Part shown: in pieces, positions 32,316-35,293 of the stretch
Position numbering within the stretch: the stretch's first letter is position 1
Layout of the letters: the number at the start of each line of letters is the position of its first letter
NCBI GenBank assembly: GCA_903933395.1
Contig: CAIZKA010000320.1
Coordinates: 1 to 35,293, forward strand
DNA: 35,293 bases
Source: an uncultured beta proteobacterium
GTDB lineage: Bacteria > Pseudomonadota > Gammaproteobacteria > Burkholderiales > Rhodocyclaceae
Direction: 5' to 3'
Notes under the pieces: generated by a model
Databases searched by the model: none
What the model was told of the DNA's origin: nothing
The model's input: only the letters and a program-made list of their open reading frames with translations
Position numbers and translations under genes: made by a program

Positions 32316-32351
32316 AAAAAAAAATCGCCATAGAGTTTCCCCTATGGCGAT
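32316..32351 (-). terminator. Intrinsic terminator of the ccm operon
   Basis: Ten-base perfect arms ATCGCCATAG and CTATGGCGAT around eight bases, followed on the minus strand by a run of nine T. It lies 44 bp beyond the ccmI stop and insulates the nap promoter from ccm transcription. Confidence 0.92.
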
Positions 32352-32394
32352 TCGATGAACTGATCCGGCAGGCGGCCTGCCGGCGGACAACCCG

Positions 32395-33699
32395 TCAGGG
32401 ATCGACCTGGTCGATCACGATCTTCACACCTTTGGCCCCCGGCTTGACCGCGGCGCTCTTGCCGGTCAGGTCTCCCTTGCCCGGATTGGCGCTGCCGGAC
32501 TTCGAGATGCGCACTTCGATACGCACCTGCTGCGCCGACGAGAGCTTGTTCGACGGCATCACCGCATGACTGTCGTCGAGCAGGAAATCCAGCGGCAGAT
32601 CGGCCGCCCGGACTCGCAGAGCCGCAAGCGGCATGCGCGGACCATCGACGGCGCGGGCGAAGATGAAAACGATGTCGTCAGGCTTGGCCTTGTCCTTGAG
32701 CGCAGCGGAGAGTTCGACCCGGCCGCTGACGGATTCAGCCCCCGCTTTCGCCGCGTCAGGCTTTTGCTGCGCACCCTTGTCCGCCGCGGCCTTGCCGACA
32801 CCCTTGTGCACGTCATCCTGGGGCACGGCCGTGCCGGGGGCGACATCGCCGCGGGCGATTGCCGGCCGGCCGCCGCCGCCGCTGCGTTCGCGCGCCTGGG
32901 CAATGCTCGCCTCAACCATGCGCGCATCTTCGCCGCCCGGTTCGAGGTTCGGCAGCAGGCGCTGCCACAGCGCCACGGCTTCGGCATAGCGTCCGCCCTC
33001 GAAAGCTTCGGCGCCGCCGAGGAACAGGGCCAGCATGTTTCCGGGCTCGAGGCGCAGTGCCTGTTGAATCAGCTGACGCGAGCGCGGGGTGAATCCATTG
33101 TCCTTCTGCACCAGCATTTCCGCGAGTTCGGCGAGCAATTCCGGATTCTTCTCCAAATCCGGCCCGATGCGGCCAAACGCGCGCTCGGCATCATCCCAGC
33201 GGCCCAGGGATTTGTAGGAACGGGCCAGCATGGCCCAGCCCTCGGGATTGGCCGGATTCTGTTCCAGCTTTTGCGCCAGCGTCGCGGCGAGTTGCTCCAT
33301 GTCGGCGCCGGCCCGCTGCGCCTGCACCGCAGCGGGGAGCAACGCCGCCGGACTGCCAAGCAGCGCATACATCGCCACGGCCAGCAAGGGCACCAGGAAA
33401 GCCAGCACGATGCCGCTGCTGCGGCTGAAGCTATCAGTCGCATGTACCTCGGTGGCTGCCGTGTCGTCAAGCAGTTGCCGCTGCAATTCTTCCCGCGCTT
33501 CAGCCAGGTCGGCTGCGGAAAGCGTGCCATTGACGTGGTCGCGCTCAAGCTCCGCGAGGCGGTCGCGATGAATTGCGGCATTCAGCACGGGCAGGAAGTC
33601 GGCGCTGACGGTACGGCGCCCGGAACGCCACCAGGGACGCAGCAGCAACAGCAAAGCGACGACGACCAGCGTCGCCGCTGCAAGATAAAAATAGGTCAT
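32395..33699 (-). CDS. ccmI: Cytochrome c maturation protein CcmI (CycH)
   Basis: A 434-aa membrane-anchored apocytochrome chaperone. Helix 1 at about 3-20, a cytoplasmic loop with the leucine-zipper-like LAELERDHVNGTLSAADLAEAREELQRQLL, helix 2 at about 97-115, then a periplasmic TPR region (NPANPEGWAMLARSYKSLGRWDDAERAF and following repeats). A Lys/Ala/Gly-rich linker (about 270-315) leads to a C-terminal beta-rich domain (GRVELSAALKDKAKPDDIVFIFARA). It hands apocytochrome c to CcmF/CcmH. Its ATG overlaps the ccmH stop by 4 bp. Confidence 0.93.
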   Translation of the reverse strand: MTYFYLAAATLVVVALLLLLRPWWRSGRRTVSADFLPVLNAAIHRDRLAELERDHVNGTLSAADLAEAREELQRQLLDDTAATEVHATDSFSRSSGIVLAFLVPLLAVAMYALLGSPAALLPAAVQAQRAGADMEQLAATLAQKLEQNPANPEGWAMLARSYKSLGRWDDAERAFGRIGPDLEKNPELLAELAEMLVQKDNGFTPRSRQLIQQALRLEPGNMLALFLGGAEAFEGGRYAEAVALWQRLLPNLEPGGEDARMVEASIAQARERSGGGGRPAIARGDVAPGTAVPQDDVHKGVGKAAADKGAQQKPDAAKAGAESVSGRVELSAALKDKAKPDDIVFIFARAVDGPRMPLAALRVRAADLPLDFLLDDSHAVMPSNKLSSAQQVRIEVRISKSGSANPGKGDLTGKSAAVKPGAKGVKIVIDQVDP

Positions 33700-34160
33700 G
33701 ACTTGGGTTGTTCCAGCAAGGCCGCGGCGCGGCGGTGTTCTTCTTCGGAAAGCGCCGGTGCGGCGTTATCCCTGGCGCGGCGGCGCAGGAAGGCAATCAA
33801 TGCCGCGATGCCGCCGGCCATCAGGAGGAAAGGGCCGCCCCAGAGCAGCCAGGTGGTCGGCTTCACCGGCGGCCGGTAACGCACGAAATCACCATAGCGG
33901 GCCACCATGAAGTCGAGAATTTCCTTGTCGGTCTTGCCCTGGCCGATCAGCGTGCGGATCTCGCGCCGCAGATCCTGCGCCAGCTCGGCATGCGAACCGG
34001 ACAGCGACTCGTTCTGGCAAACCAGGCAGCGCAACTCCTCGCTGATGGCCACCATGCGCTTTTCCACTTCAAGGTCGGCCGCCATCGGCGCCGCTTCCTT
34101 CGCCATTGCGGTGCCGCTGAAAAGCAGCACGCAGCAGACCAGCATATGGCTCAACTTCAT
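33696..34160 (-). CDS. ccmH: Cytochrome c maturation protein CcmH (CcmL)
   Basis: A 154-aa thiol-redox protein from ATG 34160, with a cleavable signal peptide (MKLSHMLVCCVLLFSGTAMA), the defining LRCLVCQN active site, a helical region and a C-terminal membrane anchor (about 101-121). It reduces apocytochrome disulfides for heme ligation. A GTG at 34178 that overlaps the ccmF stop as GTGA is an alternative start with translational coupling and would add six residues. ccmG normally separates ccmF and ccmH; here they are adjacent. Confidence 0.93.
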   Translation of the reverse strand: MKLSHMLVCCVLLFSGTAMAKEAAPMAADLEVEKRMVAISEELRCLVCQNESLSGSHAELAQDLRREIRTLIGQGKTDKEILDFMVARYGDFVRYRPPVKPTTWLLWGGPFLLMAGGIAALIAFLRRRARDNAAPALSEEEHRRAAALLEQPKS

Positions 34161-34174
34161 GAGGATGCCGGCCT

Positions 34175-35293
34175 TCACGCCGCAACCCCGGCCGGTATCT
34201 GCGCTCCGGCCCTTGCGCGCAGACGGTAACGGCGATCGAGCATGGCCATGAAACCGCCCAGGCCCATCAGCAGGGCACCGCCCCAGATCCAGTCGACGAA
34301 GGGCTTGTAGTAAACCCGGACGCTCCATGCACCCGTTTTGTCCAGCGGTTCGCCAAGCGAAACATAGACATCACGCGTGAACCCGGCATCGATGGCCGCC
34401 TCGGTCATCGGCATCTGCGACGAGAAATACTGGCGCTTCTCCGGATACATGGATTTCAACAGGCGGCCATCCTTCGACAGTTCCACGGTGCCGACCGAAG
34501 CACGGTAATTGGGGCCGGGAGCACTTTTCACGCCGAGGAAGCGGAAGCTGTAGCCGCCCACCTGCACCGTATCGCCCGGCTCCATGCGCACATCCTTCTC
34601 TTCCTGGTAGCCGCCGACCATGGCGACGCCGATGACAAACACCGCGATGCCGAAATGCGCAAGCTGCATGCCCCAGAACGACGCCGGGGGTTTGCCGGCC
34701 TTCATCCGTTCGATGACCTGGAACACGCCACTGGCGGTGATCCAGACCGCCAGCAGGCAGCTCATGGCGGTCAGTGGCGTCCATGCTCCCATCAACAGGG
34801 GCAGCGCGATGCCGGCGATCACCGCAAGCACCATGCTGACCCGCAGGCGGCGCGCAATCGCCTTGAGGTCGGCATGCTTCCAGTGCGCCAGGGGTCCGAC
34901 CGCCATCAGCAGCAGCAGGGGCACCATCACCGGCACGAACACGGTATTGAAATAGGGCGGTCCGACCGACAGCTTGCCCATGCCGAGCGCATCAATCAGC
35001 AGGGGATACAGCGTCCCCAGCAGGACGCTGCCGGCAGCCACCACCAGCAGCACGTTGTTCATCAGCAGCATGGTTTCGCGCGACACCAGCCCGAAGTTGC
35101 CACCGGCACTGACTTTGGGCGCGCGCCAGGCAAACAGTGTCAGCGAGCTGCCCACCACCAGAACCAACAGCCCCAGAATGAAAATGCCGCGACTCGGATC
35201 GGAAGCGAAGGCATGCACCGAGGTCAATACGCCGGAGCGGACCAGGAAGGTGCCCAGCAGCGAAAGCGAAAACGCCGCGATGGCCAGCAGCAC
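34175..35293 (-). CDS. ccmF: Heme lyase CcmF (partial, 5' end outside window)
   Basis: The C-terminal 372 residues or so of the multi-helix heme lyase that joins heme to apocytochrome c. The visible part has FLVRSGVLTSVHAFASDPSRG, a CcmF hallmark, at least eight hydrophobic helices, a periplasmic domain (from VGGYQEEKDVRMEPGDTVQVGGY) and a final anchor helix. The frame is open to the right edge, so the true start lies beyond it. It lies upstream of ccmH and ccmI in the same operon. Confidence 0.95.
   Translation of the reverse strand: MLLAIAAFSLSLLGTFLVRSGVLTSVHAFASDPSRGIFILGLLVLVVGSSLTLFAWRAPKVSAGGNFGLVSRETMLLMNNVLLVVAAGSVLLGTLYPLLIDALGMGKLSVGPPYFNTVFVPVMVPLLLLMAVGPLAHWKHADLKAIARRLRVSMVLAVIAGIALPLLMGAWTPLTAMSCLLAVWITASGVFQVIERMKAGKPPASFWGMQLAHFGIAVFVIGVAMVGGYQEEKDVRMEPGDTVQVGGYSFRFLGVKSAPGPNYRASVGTVELSKDGRLLKSMYPEKRQYFSSQMPMTEAAIDAGFTRDVYVSLGEPLDKTGAWSVRVYYKPFVDWIWGGALLMGLGGFMAMLDRRYRLRARAGAQIPAGVAA

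Overview
The window is a high-GC stretch of a bacterial chromosome, most likely from a facultatively anaerobic betaproteobacterium (Rhodocyclales-like; inferred from gene content and style, not from a marker gene). I see no rRNA, tRNA, CRISPR array, insertion sequence or phage gene. It reads as an anaerobic-respiration and arsenic-metabolism region.

Region 1 (1-8098) holds a molybdoenzyme operon on the minus strand: a Tat-exported catalytic subunit whose active site matches the respiratory arsenate reductase ArrA (RGRY motif; His-Ser-x-x-Cys...Lys...Tyr pattern), its four-cluster ferredoxin subunit ArrB, and a TorD-type chaperone cut by the left edge. No NrfD-type membrane subunit lies between them. 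Divergently, on the plus strand, are a PhnD-like periplasmic binding protein, a membrane histidine kinase and a sigma54-dependent response regulator, the layout known from AioXSR/ArxXSR-type arsenic sensing. Three GTTACC-N4-GGTAAC inverted repeats lie in and beside the shared intergenic region and are candidate regulator sites.

Region 2 (8118-11674) has a UbiE-like methyltransferase and aminopeptidase N, both on the minus strand. Region 3 (11800-21464) is a tightly packed 13-gene run on the minus strand, starting with arsR behind a promoter that carries a clear ArsR operator: arsR, arsP-type permease, a small Cys-tailed protein, a thioredoxin-like protein, a CDF metal exporter, a SLAC1/TehA-family channel, a HlyD/FtsX-permease/ATPase exporter, arsC, acr3, a GDCCVxC protein and a DUF4395 membrane protein. 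It looks like an expanded arsenic detoxification operon to match arsenate respiration.

Region 4 (21594-25939) has a DUF1348/NTF2-like gene, then a plus-strand cyanate operon: substrate-binding protein, permease, ATPase and cyanase (cynS), behind a strong sigma54 -24/-12 element that suggests nitrogen control.

Region 5 (26026-32154) has a CopD-family membrane protein, napF on the plus strand, and napD-A-G-H-B on the minus strand behind a perfect FNR/ANR box. napC is absent. Region 6 (32316-35293) is the end of a cytochrome c maturation operon (ccmF partial, ccmH, ccmI) with a strong intrinsic terminator. It would supply the covalent hemes of NapB. ccmG is missing from its usual place between ccmF and ccmH.

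Together the genes describe a cell that respires nitrate and probably arsenate in the periplasm, exports the arsenite produced, and can use cyanate as a nitrogen source. Both terminal reductases lack their usual dedicated quinol-oxidising partner here (NrfD-like ArrC or a CymA/NapC cytochrome), leaving NapGH as the only visible quinol dehydrogenase.
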